The notes below the pieces were generated by a model. That model was not told the DNA's origin. It worked only from the letters and a program-made list of their open reading frames with translations, and searched no databases. A stretch of DNA of 64,000 nucleotides from Pseudeuparius sepicola (taxonomy: Eukaryota; Arthropoda; Insecta; Coleoptera; Anthribidae), in NCBI GenBank assembly GCA_963920635.1, contig OY987303.1:53505223-53569222 (forward strand). The letters are read 5' to 3'. Shown here piece by piece: positions 46,491 through 59,900 of the stretch; position 1 is the stretch's first letter, and each line of letters begins with the position of its first letter. Both the position numbers and the translations under genes were made by a program.

Positions 46491-47116
46491 TTACCGTCTC
46501 AAAGCGCATGCATGCGCATGCGCATGCAAGCGCTATTGCTCCAGAAGCCGAAGAGCCGAGCTAAAAGCAGTGAACAAGGGAAGTTCTCTGCTAAAAGCCA
46601 CAGAATATATAGGTTACTAAAGGCAAGCCGCTTGAAACAAATGACAGACTGGCAGAGTAAAAATTGTGCGCTTGTAGTTTGAAGCAGAGGTTGCCCGCTC
46701 CTGCTGCATGCGTATTTGTTAATTTTTCTTCGTGTTGGTTTGGTGTAATCACGTTTTGAATCTTAAGCGCAGTATATTATTAAAAATCATTCTTTTAAAT
46801 GACAGGTGCCTATATAAAAGCGCTTTACTTGCAGTCACTAATTAAGTATGCGCTTGCAGTCATTAAAGGCCTTTTTGAACACTATATCGAACCTGTTATT
46901 TAAAATAAATGATTTTAAAAGTGTACTTTGACTTTAAAAAGATTTAAAACGTGACCAACACCAAAACAACACACAATTTTCAGGTTAGAAGAAATAAAAA
47001 CCACGGAATTAACAATACAATATGATTGTACCTTCCTCCATCGACGCTTAGACCAAATAACAAACTGTCCGAGATAAAAGCGCTTGTACGCGCATGCATG
47101 CGCTTTGAGACGGTAA
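46491..47116. mobile_element. MITE with TTACCGTCTCAAAGCGCATG ends
   Basis: Inverted ends of about 28 bp at 46491 and 47116. The left end runs into an alternating GC/AT purine-pyrimidine stretch (46504-46531). No ORF of note. Confidence 0.8.
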
Positions 47117-47228
47117 ACGCAACCGACGACTGCAAGCGCATACTGAAGCTGTGCTAAAAACATATAAAAGCACAATCGGCTGAGAGCCAACCGCTTTTTT
47201 ACAGTCTCTATGGTAAACGCACCCATTA

Positions 47229-47636
47229 GCTTTGATCCGAACCAGTTCTAGCGTCGATGGATCAATCAACGGTTCTAGCGAATCAGAATGCAGAAACGCA
47301 ATTCTATACTCTATATCCAAGTTACAGAGGCAGTGAATCAAAACTTTGGCCACAACATGGTCGTGATGTGACCTATTATTCTCTTATTGGTCTGGACGTC
47401 GTCTCAAGTGTTTAGGCGGCGAGTGGAATGCAGGGCCGGCTCTTCTCTTAGTCGAGTTTCCTGCATAGGTAGGATCGCGCGCAGATATTGCAGAATCTCA
47501 TATATTAGTCCGACCCTGGTAATCGATCCCAAAGCGGTTATTATATCTACTACCTCTGTAATTTGGATAGACTATAGAACTGTTTTCAACCAATTAGAAC
47601 GTCGAGGACCGGTTCAGAACTGCTGTTAGAACAAAC
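47229..47636. mobile_element. MITE related to the Tc1-like element at 33083
   Basis: Starts GCTTTGATCCGAACCAGTTC and ends GGTTCAGAACTGCTGTTAGA ACAAAC, matching the tips of 33083-35392. No transposase. Confidence 0.65.
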
Positions 47637-47943
47637 CCATTATTTGTCTGTGACACAGAATCCTATTCTGTGTCTGTGATTTGATCACAGAACAAGTATT
47701 GACGTGTGACGTCATATTGACGTAAAAAAATAATAAAAAAATCAGAAATTTCAGAAAAATAAACAAACTTCACAAAGCTCTATTTTCGTACCCAAATATT
47801 TGCTCTTTCTCTTTATGTTTTCATTATCTGATCATGCAAATTTCGTATAATTTGCTCTATATGTTGTGTATTAAAAAAGTGGTTGTAATTGGGGATATTA
47901 AAATGTAGCATTATCCATGAATCTGTGCTAGCAAAAGTGAAAA

Positions 47944-50900
47944 ATGACGAAAAAGTCCGAGTTCAACTGGCAAATTTCTGTTCCCGAACCCCTCCAGGTT
48001 GGCTGTGAGGTAGATCGATGGACGGAAGAGAAGGAAATAGATTTGGAGCAGCATACACTGGTTCGTGTTGATGATTATGGGTTTTTCATATATTGGAAGA
48101 GCAAAGGCAGGGTAAGAAGAAAAATGATTACAACGCGAACGTTTTGAGGCATGTTTTCGATGTTTTAGGAGGGAGACGTTATAGAACTCTGCCAAGTCAG
48201 CGATGTCAGGGCTGGGGGTATTCCAAGAGATGTAAAGCTCTTGCAGACCTTATTGTTGCGTCATGTAAATGAAACTGATAAAGAATGCAAAGATAATAAC
48301 AATAAAATAGCGGAACTTGAGGAGAAATCGCTTACGATTTGTAGTGGTACTGATTACATTAATATAAACTACCAACATATTGTTTGTCCCAATGCCGAAA
48401 CTGCTAAGGTTTGTTATTTTTTTATTTGTACTGTTTTTATTTAGAAGTAATGTTTTTTTTTAAGATATGGCTAGAAGGTCTTCGCAAAATAACCCATAAT
48501 GTAAAAGCCAACAACGTTTGCCCTATGACTTGTTTAAAAAAACAGTAAGAAAAATTTGAATTTCTAAACTTTGGTCTACTAATTAATTTTTAGTTGGATG
48601 AGGCTATCATTTCTAGTAGATCAAAAAGGAAAAATTCCAGTAAAAGTAGTTGCGAGAACTTTTGCGTCTGGGCGTACCGAAAAACTAGTGTACCAATTTT
48701 TGTCCGAACTTGGCTTGCCTAGCGGGAAAAACGACACTATCGAACCGGAGGCTTTTACTTTCGAAAAATTCTATGCACTATACCACAAAATATGCCCGAG
48801 AAATGACATAGAAGAGCTTTTTAGAACCATGTAAGTAACAAATTAAAATAATGAATTAAACTATTAGAAAACTCCCTTTAGAACTGAAGGAACGGCAGAC
48901 TATATGAGCGTCGATCAGTTCATAAACTTTTTAAATGAGAAACAAAGAGATCCAAGGCTAAACGAAATATTATATCCGTTTTATGATGAGAAACGCGCCG
49001 TGGAAATAATTGAAACTTATGAGCAAGATTTAGAGGCCAGGGCAAACAAACGCCTAACCAAGGATGGGTTGATCAGGTAAAAAAATTATGTATTATCAAA
49101 TTATAAAATCGGTCTCTTGCATGTCCAACCTAGACCAACACTATATTAAAGACCTGTGCATAGGGCTGTTTCAAGCGATCGCCACTGGCGCCACACGACG
49201 AAACAAATGTACACGGTGATTTAATGTTAAAACACCATTGTTGCAGAATCTTTTATAAAATAAAAACATGTAAATGTGTCTGTTACAACGAATTTAATAT
49301 TCAAAATGAAATAAAATATTTGTTATGTCCCTCTAATTTGACAAGTTCACATGGCATATTTCCATACATTTTCTTAAGAAAAGCGAGTCTAAATAGCAAG
49401 CAAGAGTATTTGGTACCTTTTGGTTTGAAACGAAGTCCATTGCTAGTTGTAGTGTAAGTAAGCATAAAACACATTAGATTTTTCAGTTTCTTCTTTATAT
49501 GGAGGACTATTTGTTTGCTTTGGAGGTATAAACAAAATTTTCTATTTTCATTCTTGCATACATTACAAAATATTCTTCCAAAATAATATCTAGAATTTTC
49601 GATTCTTCAGCTGGTTGATCAGATCATCCCATAATTCCTAATGGTCTGTGCAGTGTGCAGACCATTTTCTTCATGTGCATGAAAATTTCATGTTATCACA
49701 AACAAACCTACCTATAAAAGCTGTGTTAATAGGATAAAACTGCTAAATACTGGACGCAAAGACAATTCGTTACCGTAAAAAGAAGGCAAATCGTAATAAC
49801 GCTGGATGTTTAAAATTTGGGACATTTTAAACGTCAGTAACTGACATACCAATAACCACAGAATACCACCCTATAACCTATAAGTCGCCATTTTTTTCGT
49901 TGAGTGGCGCCACCCCAATCCGTAAACAACAATGAAATATGATGTCATGTTCGGGTCTTTAATATACAGTGTGTCCCACTTAAGGACTGACCACCCCTGT
50001 AAAATTTTTATTTATGGCTCGATTTCCATAAACTTTTTTTCGTTGGATAGAGCTTCAAAAATGGCCATAAATGTATTATTCAGGTACCTCGTGCCTTAAA
50101 TTCATGGCCCACTGAGACGGTGTTTTAGTGCTGAAATTTCGAAAAGTACAATTAGGGATTTTTTTAGAGGAAAATCAATGCCGGATTCTTATTCAGCGTT
50201 GTTCGAAACCCAAACGTACCAATTTGCATTACCATAGCTCTACAGGGTGTTTCAAAATTTTTAGTGTCCCACTTAATTACTGACCAAGCCTGTAAAATTT
50301 TTATTTTTAGCACGATTTCATAAACTTTTTTTTTGTTGGATAGAGCTTCAATAATGGCATTAAATGCATAATTCAGGTGCCTCGTGCGTTTCATTCATGG
50401 CCTACTGAGACGAAGTTTTAGTGCTGAAATTTCGAGAAGTACTATTAGGGACTTTTTTAGAGAAAAATTAATGCTAGATTTTTATTCAACATTGTTGGAA
50501 ACCCAAACGTACAAATTTGCATTAGAAAATGGAGGACTAATTGAAATGACTGAAATTTGAGTTTATGTTATGTTGTGTTGTTTATTCATGTATTTGATGA
50601 TATTAAATTAAATAATAAATTTGTTCGCTAATACATTTTTGAAAGAATATGAGTTCTTCATGAATATTTTAGTGACCAACCAGAAATTAAGAAAATTAAT
50701 TACAAATTAGTACGTTTTTGTTTGGAACCTCTCACTGCATATAAGAATCCGGCCTTACTTTTCCTTTTATTTTTTTTTTGGAACACCCTGTGGAGTTATG
50801 GTAATGCAAATTGGTACGTTTGGGTTTCCAACAATGCTGGACAAGCAACCGGCATCAATTTTCCTCTAAAAAAATCCCTAATAGTACTTCTCGAAATTTC

Positions 50901-53900
50901 AGCACTAAAACACCGTCTCAGTGGGCCATGAATTTAACGCACGAGGCACCTGAATTATGCATTTAATGCCATTTTTAAAGCTCTACCCAACAAAAAAAAG
51001 TTTATGAAAATCGAGCTATAAATAAAAATTTTATAGGGGTGGTCAGTCCCTAAGTGGGACACACTGTATACCCCGATTACTGTAAGAAGTCCCGATTTTG
51101 TCAGATGACATTCTCCACAAAATCCCTAGGAATTTTCTGTTAACCATGGGTATATCATTGGTATATGCGTCGCAACCAGTTAATGACGTCATTCATTGAT
51201 TTATGATGTGAAAAGTTACCCAAGCGACACGAAAAAATGAACATAATAAAATAAAAACCCTATTGCAATCACGATTATACCGCTACAAATAAAAATAACT
51301 AGGACTACAACTCATTTTATTAATAATTTCAAACATCATGGAAACGCTTTCATATTCGTATTTTGGTAAAATCTGCTACTTGCGGCTGCGTCTTTGGGGC
51401 GTACTCTGTCAAATTTTATTTCGGTGTTGTGAAAGTGACAGTGAAGGTTTTCCGGATCGTTCAAAAAGGTTCAAACTTTGGGCAGTGAAAATATTCGCGG
51501 GTTTTGTACGTTTCGTGAGTTTTACCGTTATCTGTGTTGTTCTTGTTCGTGAACAAGGGTGTTATTAGTAGTTATTCATTGTGCAAATGGGTTCGTTACT
51601 GACCTGGCCTTAAGACCCGGTTGCATTTTTTCTGCATTCATGCCAACTTAGGATGGCGAAATTACCAATTGACAGTCCCAGTGAGGATTTCTTAAAATAA
51701 TTTTACTATAGTGTCGGTCCAGGTCTAACAAACCCTGGAGTAAAAACGAACTTTATGTTTGTTAAATTAAGTATGTGTCAATAATCTGTTATTTGTTTAA
51801 TTTTTTGCAGATATTTGATGTCGGATGAAAACGCGCCGGTCTTTCTGGATCGTTTGGACATTTTCATGGACATGGACCAGCCGCTATGCGCATACTACAT
51901 AAATTCGAGTCACAACACTTATTTGATAGGTCGTCAGTTTGGCGGTAGGTCATCCGTTGAAATGTACCGCCAAGTGTTACTTGCCGGGTGCCGTTGCGTT
52001 GAACTAGACTGCTGGGACGGTATGTATTGGCATAGCGGCCCTCGGAAAATAAACTGGACCGCCATTGGGCCCTGGTCCCTTCACCAATTTTTAGCCATCC
52101 GGCAGAGGGCGCTGGTGCCCGCCTGGATAGCCGCCATATTGTGTGCATTCTAGGGGATTTAGAGTGCATTCTAGGGGAAAAGCGAAATTTGTGGTGGCGA
52201 CTCAAAATGACATTTCACAACGTCCAACCACGGCCTTATAGGTGGGACAAATGATCCAGTATAGGTGGGACAAATGATCCAGTTTATTTTACGAGGACAA
52301 TCTTTGGTTAGAATTTCAGATAAATAAGTACACAGACGAATCAATCCATTGTTGTATCCTTGACACTTTAAATAGTACCTATACATATTATAGTGAGCAT
52401 AATGATGGTTGTTGTTATTCATGCAGATCGAGTAGAGGACTATACTTTGTCCACGACCATCACACATTTTCACATTCAGTGTCAATTTTTCAACATTATT
52501 TACTAACTGTTCACTCAGAAACTCAGAAGTTTGTCGTTTCTAGTTTACGTTCGCGTTTAATATCTCATGTCAGTATCGTAGTGACAATTTTTTCATCATA
52601 CTTTAAATAAAATTAGATATGTGCCGAAGGTTTATTCCCTTAGAGGGTTTTTCCCAAAGTAGGGTTTAAACCGGGTCAGGTTTTTTCATTAATTCCTTTG
52701 GGTTTTTTGAAGGTTTTTCCCCGAGGGTTTTTTCGAAAATGAGGGTTTAAACCAGGTCGGGTTTTTTGTTTAATCCCCTCGGGTTTTTTAAATATATTAT
52801 TTTTTTACTTTTGACAGATGTGACACATGGCATGATATGAATTTGAGAGTACATATGTACATAGATAAAATACATAGTAATATATAGTATATAGTGAATC
52901 GCGAATGTAAATTATAGGTTAGGAGTCAGTTTCAGTTCATAGAAAACATTTCCACTTTCCACAAATTATTTTTCACCAAAGTTATACTAAATAAAATATT
53001 AAAAAGATGCCAAGACATTGTTCCCAAGAGTGGACACAGTTTACAATTATAAAAAATAAAAACAAAGAGTCATGATAATAAAAATAAGAAACTTAAAAAT
53101 AAAAAAGTAGCGGTATGTAAATATTGCAGTAAACAATATTTTTTGTGGTCAAATTGAGGACACATATAAAACAAGTAGGTACCTATTTTCCTATTTATGA
53201 AATTCGTAAATTCCCAATAAAATCCCAAAGCGGGTCTTTTTAAGGGAAAAAACCCTTGAAAAACCAAAAAGCAATAAATATTTGAAAATAATAAATGCTA
53301 AATGTAGGGTTATTTGGTATCAAAATAATCGTCTTTAAACAAGTACCCTACCCGGAAAAAACCCGGGTTTTTATCACTCAAAAAATAAAAACCCGGTTTT
53401 TTCCCATCACTAAATAAAATCGAATTTTAGGGGTACTGTATTCTTGGGTGCTATTCACATTTTTTAAATTTTTTGCCTTTCCTGCAATCTAATTAATTTG
53501 GCAAGCAAAACTTCTTATCAATGACTTTTTCCGAAAAAGTGAACAAAAACTATAAAATTTCTCCCCTACGATCACTACTTGGTGGACACACTGTATATTC
53601 TTATTCGTTTTCCCACAACAATATGAATAATAAAAAGAACACTTCTTGGAGAATCACAATGCAAATAAAATGTACGGTTATGTTATTTTTTTATTTTAGG
53701 CGAGAAATTTGAATTTTTTTACCAAAGCATTGAGTAAAGGCTATTCCTTTAATCAATGACCAGAGATAAAAATGATTTTTTACTCAGTTTTTTAGCATTT
53801 TTGACAAGTAGTATAAAACATCTAATTTTTATCATTAAATTAATAAAATAACAAAAATTAGAAGGTACTACCTGTAATTAATATCAGTATTAACTGAATC

Positions 53901-56900
53901 AAGTGTTAGGCGATTCATTTAATACTTTTCAACAGTGGATTGCTATAAACAGTAAAGAATCATGAGAAAATGTTATGATTTGACATTTGACAGGTAGTTG
54001 CATGTGCAAAATGTAATCTAAATCTAAAGTACGTTGGAATGTAAAAAAAATAACATTTTGTTTTGCATTTTAAAAATCAATGCAAGTTTCGTTTTTGCTG
54101 TTTTTTTCTACAAAAAGGGCCATGAAACGATTTGGGTCTTGACTTGACAGATCAAAATTTTCCGTGTCCCCGTAAAGTTAAATTATTCAATGCCGCCAAC
54201 TAACGCTTTTGTCGTTGACTGACGTATTAATAAAGACTGCTTACGGCTCTCATGTTTGACAGTTCTCTGGCTCACCATGCGCTTCCCGGAGACAAAATAC
54301 AATGCAAAATACATTGTTGACCATAGGCGCCATCTACTTTTCAGAATATGAAGCTATAGCCGTGAGAAGTCTTATTAATACGTCAGTCAACGCTTTTGTT
54401 CTTTTTTTCTCATGATTTGTACTGTGTATCTGGGATTTATTTTTCTGTGGTTAGAACACTGAACATAACCTCGAAATACAGGTAGGGGCGAGGACGAGGA
54501 GCCCATAATAACGCATGGCCGGGCGATGTGCAGCGACATATTATTTAGGGACGTCATTTACGCGATACGGGACACGGCGTTTGTCACCTCCGATTACCCG
54601 CTCATCTTGTCGTTTGAGAATCACTGTTGCAAGACGCAGCAGCACAAGCTGGCCAAATATTGCGACGAAATTCTTGGTATGCATCGGCTGGGATCCTCTT
54701 ATTGGGAGAGTTGATGTAGTTAAGGTCTGTTTTGATACGGAATCCTCGGGTTGAGGTCTGACATTAAAAACTACTCGCCCCGCACAATTTTGCATCTTAA
54801 AAATTGAGCCAGCAAAGATAGATACTATAGTCCTTATTAATAGTTGTCCTCCTTTTGACTTTTTGCACAAATGAATTTGAAGTGAAATGAACATGAAGTG
54901 ATCTGATAGTGAAATGATTTTTTATTGGTAAATGAAACAGTGTACGACCACATTATCTATAATCTAACCCTTGAATGAATTTTTCAATATTTTTCACCAC
55001 GTTAACCCCAGAAACACCCAAAACCAACACAAATTACATAAAAATTGATTTGCTGCGTAAACTGATCACTTCATAATCAACTGAACATTTCGTCGGTCTC
55101 TGCACGTAGTAGCGTAACTAGCTTTTTGATAATTTTACAGTAGAGCTAAGATATATCTGGTAAAAATTTTACAAAATCTAACGAAAATTTTTTAAAAGAT
55201 GCCAGTGATATGATGCTTAAACATGACAATATTAAATGACTTGTGGATTTTTTCATTTTTGAGAAAAAAAATATTTTGTGCAGTTATGCCACTTTGTGAA
55301 ATCTGTAAATTTTTTGTCGTTTAGTTACGCCAAATTAAAGGCTATTTAAAGAATATTTATTAATGCAAATTTCGACAAAATAAGAGTTATTTATGTATCA
55401 AGGCAGTTCAACAAATGTGGAATTTAGATGCCGAGGCCTGTAAGGCCTCGGCAAATAAAGCACAATTGATATAAAAAGAAACTTCACTGGCAAGGGACAC
55501 ATTATATTTTTTGAAAATCAGGAAAAAGAAGTTTTATTAGGCAAAATAATTTAAAAAGGGTCACCTATTCATGAGACAACCACGCACACCGTTGCTTTGC
55601 CTCTATATCGCTCTACCTAAATTGTAAATTAATGAAACAGAAAATTCCTTTATACCATCTTCGTTTATACAACATCGTTATCTTATTTCCTATTTTAAAC
55701 TGTCTGTATTTTTCTGTTTCAAGTTCTTTCCACAACACCACATTTGATGCACTGATAGGAATGATAGGTACATCCATTTCATGCAAACTTAAAACAGTTT
55801 ATGCATATAGCACAAATTTTTCTATTTGTCGTGTCAGAGTAGTATTGTAAAACACAGTGCAACACAGCTGATATTTCTAGGTTAGGATTTGAGGCCTATT
55901 TACTCATGTGTTAATCAGATATGCCAAAAGATGTGTGTGGATATTTAAAAATTCGCGCATCACGATGTGGCGTAAATTAAGTTACGACACATTTTGGAAA
56001 ATAAAAATCTCCATGTACGTTTCTCACAAAGTGGCGTAAAGTACGTATACGCCTCTGCGTGAGACACACTCTGTAACTTTTAATAGTTACGCCAATTTGA
56101 GAATTAATTATCCTGTCGTAAGTACTGGAGATACATTTACGCAACTTCGTGAGATGAAAGAGGACGTTAAATTATGCATTTAACGGGCGTAACTCATATT
56201 TTGAATTTTTGGCAGTTACGCCACTACGTGCTGAGACCGACGATTTGTAAAAGGAACACTCGATGTCAGCTGATGTGATCTCAAAGTGATTCGGAATCGA
56301 TTTGAGATCACTTAAAACTGTAAAAGGAGGAGGGCTCATATCAGACAAATAATGGTCTGTTTTTGACATCGATTGCATCAACTGTCCCAATAAAGGAAAT
56401 GTATCACCAGTAACGTCAAATTCAAGATGTAACTAAAAAATGCTTGTAGGTGATTTGTTGCTTAAGGAACCTCTGGAAGAATATCCACTTGAACCGGGTC
56501 TACCTCTGCCATCTCCTAATGCATTGAAAAGGAAGATTTTGATAAAAAATAAAAGGTTGAAACCGGAAGTGGAAAAACAGGAATTGGAATTGTTTAGGCA
56601 GGGTCAGTTTGTTATAGAAGATGAGGAAAAGGAGGACGCAAATGCCAGCGCTGATAGACCGATTCCTCCGGATATTTCTGCAGAGGTAAGTCTGGTTGTT
56701 TAGCACAAAAAAAAAATTATTATACTAAAACTACTAATTGAGGGTTCTTACTTATTTACAATATAGAAATTCCCTGACTTTCCAGGCTTTTTCCATTTTT
56801 AATATGTATCCACTTAAGTACAACCTGGACCGACACTATATTAAAGACTAGGGTTCCCAAGTCCTGGGACCGAAAATGTATTCGGGACTTTGGTCCCAAA

Positions 56901-59900
56901 TTTTAAGTCATGGTATTAGTCCCGAAATCAAGATGATGTTTTTTTACAACAAATTGTGTGAGGGAAAGTAAATAAATGTAAGAGATATATTTTTATTTAA
57001 ATGTTGGGCAGTACCTAGGTACCTAAAAAATAACAAACACAAAATAAACTAAAACCGAGATGACTTAAAAAAAACACAACACACAACTAAAGTAACTCCA
57101 ACTCCAACTAATTTAAATGTATAACAAGTAAGTATTCTTATTTTAGTTTAAAACCTAAAAATTGTAATAAGTCCATACCTCACCATATGGTTGGCCGTTC
57201 AGTGGTAGCGTGTTCATGACATAATAAAAAAAATCTGGATTTTTAAGGTTTCGGGATCATGAGCAAAATCCCGGGACCACACTTTTTGTGTAAAATCTCG
57301 GGACAATCCCGGTACTAAATGGAAAAAAATAGCTTAATACGAATATATATTTTTCTGAGGTGCGTTAAAACACATACCATTGAGTAAAAGACTCTTGCCT
57401 CGTCAGCTGGTAAGCTCCCTCATCAAGGCTGTACTGTAGGTTTTTAGTTTTTACGTTTTCACAGAAATCTCAAAAATTTTTTAAATATTCTACTGTGACG
57501 ATAAAAAACATCATGGTCGAAGCGTTGAGTGAGGAATAATAAGGGGCGCAACCTTATGAGACGCAGCGTAGCCGAAAACGCGGCCCAAAAAGCGTCCGAG
57601 ATAAAAAGTGTTCGAGACAAAAAAATACATATCCTTCCAGTAAAATTAAAAATATATAAAATTGTACCGTTAGCCCGTTGTAGAGGGATTGGTGTTCTCG
57701 AAAACATAAACAAGTTCTAAAAATCCGTGGTCGCTAGGCGACTATAGCGAGTGGGGGCAACGGGGGGCTTCAGGGTAAGCACACGAAAACCGGTCACGCA
57801 ATTTTATATGGGCGTTACGCCTCTTATTATTCCTCACTCAGCGGTCTAAGTTAATTTATTACATTTTTGACTAGCTTTTTGATTTCAAATGCCAATTATT
57901 TTCTTATTTTGTAAATATGCCCAAAAATATTGAGCATTAATTAAAACTGTGCACAAAACGTACAAATGTATTTCCTGTCAGTACTGTTTAGATTTCGAAA
58001 ATGCCACCAGCAACTATTGACTACACACGTTTTATTATATTCGTGAGCGTCAGAACTTAGCACTTCCTAGCACCTATAAGAAATCTGTTATGATACGGTA
58101 GCTGGCAGGTAGCTTATAATAAAACTGCGACTTCATGATGAGATATTTCCATAAGATTGTACCGGTAGTAATTTTCTTATGTAGTATTGCTGCATGTTTG
58201 TTGGTGAAATGTCAATTACTAATCAGAAATAATATTGTAGCAAAAGATTGGGAATTTTAGGTGCTCAATGCCACTACATGTTTTATCTAATTGCTTATAC
58301 CGTTTTACTGAGAACACTGTAGATGCAAATGCTTATGCTGAATTAATAAAATAATTCTTGTTCATTTTGGAAGCTTTATAGAAAAAAAATTAAATTAAAA
58401 CTAAATAAAAGACTTTTGAAAATATCATAGTGCATCCAAAGTATATTTTATGGGGAATGTGTCTCATTTACTTAAAAACATCAGGTTAGATTTTTTTGAT
58501 TTAGCTAATAACAATGTAATTATTGTTTTCCTAAGTGACAATTAATCTGTCCCAAAACTCAGCTCAAGATCTCAAACCATTTTTATTTTTTTTTATATCG
58601 AAAACAGAACCGTTTTTAGGACATAGGTATATAGGAACTTTTTTACAGGAATCGCCCCTCAAAAATCTGCATATCATTAAGGAACACCCTGTATACAGAA
58701 GCAAGTCGTTTCTGTCCACCGTACATTTTGTTATATATTTTTATAGAGCCCAGCGCCCGATTCCTCGACGGGAGAAGTGAGCGAAGTCTTGCCGATCATC
58801 CCTTACCCCAATTCCACTTCGAACGTCCATCCCTGGTTGAGTTCCATGGTGAATTACGCTCAACCCGTCAAGTTTCTTGGCTTCGACGTTGCCGAACGTA
58901 AGACCTCTCCCGCCATCCGTCGAAACGGTGACCCGAACCCCATTTTTTCCGCAGACGTCAACCTGCACTACAACATGTCGAGCTTTTCCGAACCCAACGG
59001 CCTGAACTGGCTCAAGTCGCACGCCATCGAGTTCGTCAACTACAACAAGCGCCAGATGTCGCGCATCTACCCCAGCGGCGCCAGGGCCAACTCCTCCAAT
59101 TACATGCCCCAGGTGTTCTGGAACGCCGGCTGCCAGATGGTCTCGTTGAACTTCCAAACCTCCGACCTGCCCATGCAGTTGAACCAGGGCAAGTTCGAGT
59201 ACAACGGCAACTGCGGCTATCTGCTGAAGCCGGACTTCATGAGGCGGCACGACAGGACCTTCGACCCGGGCGCGGAGTGCCCGGTGGACGGCGTCATAGC
59301 GGCGCAGTGCTCCGTCCAGGTCATAGCCGGGCAGTTCCTGTCCGACAAGAAGGTGGGGACGTACGTGGAGGTGGACATGTATGGCCTGCCGACCGACACG
59401 ATCAAGAAGGAGTTCCGGACGCGGATGGTACCCACAAACGGCCTGAACCCCGTCTACAACGAGGAGCCGTTCCTGTTTCGGAAGGTCGTGCTGCCGTACC
59501 TCGCGGTCCTGAGGTTCGGCGTCTACGACGAGAGCGGGAAGCTGTTGGGGCAGAGGATATTGCCGTTGGATGGGTTGCAGGTGAGAAGGGGACGTTTTTG
59601 ACGGGTATCGGATTGGGCAAATTTGATGCCTAATCTAAAAAAAAAAATTTTTATTCAAATCATATCGGACTTCTGGTTTTGCCGGAAATAACTATCACTT
59701 CAAAGAATACAAAATGTACAGGGCAACTAAAAAAATTAACAAAAGATTTATTTCCGGCTCCGGCAAAACCAGAAGTTAGCTATGGTTAAAAACATAGGTA
59801 AGATAGTCTACATACTTATTAATGTATTGCAATGTTTATTTTGTATATATTGTTTTTTGGAATAACATTTTGACCATAGACATAAATTTTGAAAATTCCA

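Noticed and set aside
58741..59250. 169-codon minus-strand frame
   Set aside because: It is antisense to the norpA Y-domain exon and arises from its GC-biased third positions.
59277..59633. 118-codon plus-strand frame
   Set aside because: Shifted frame over the norpA C2-domain exon; the norpA frame matches the family throughout.
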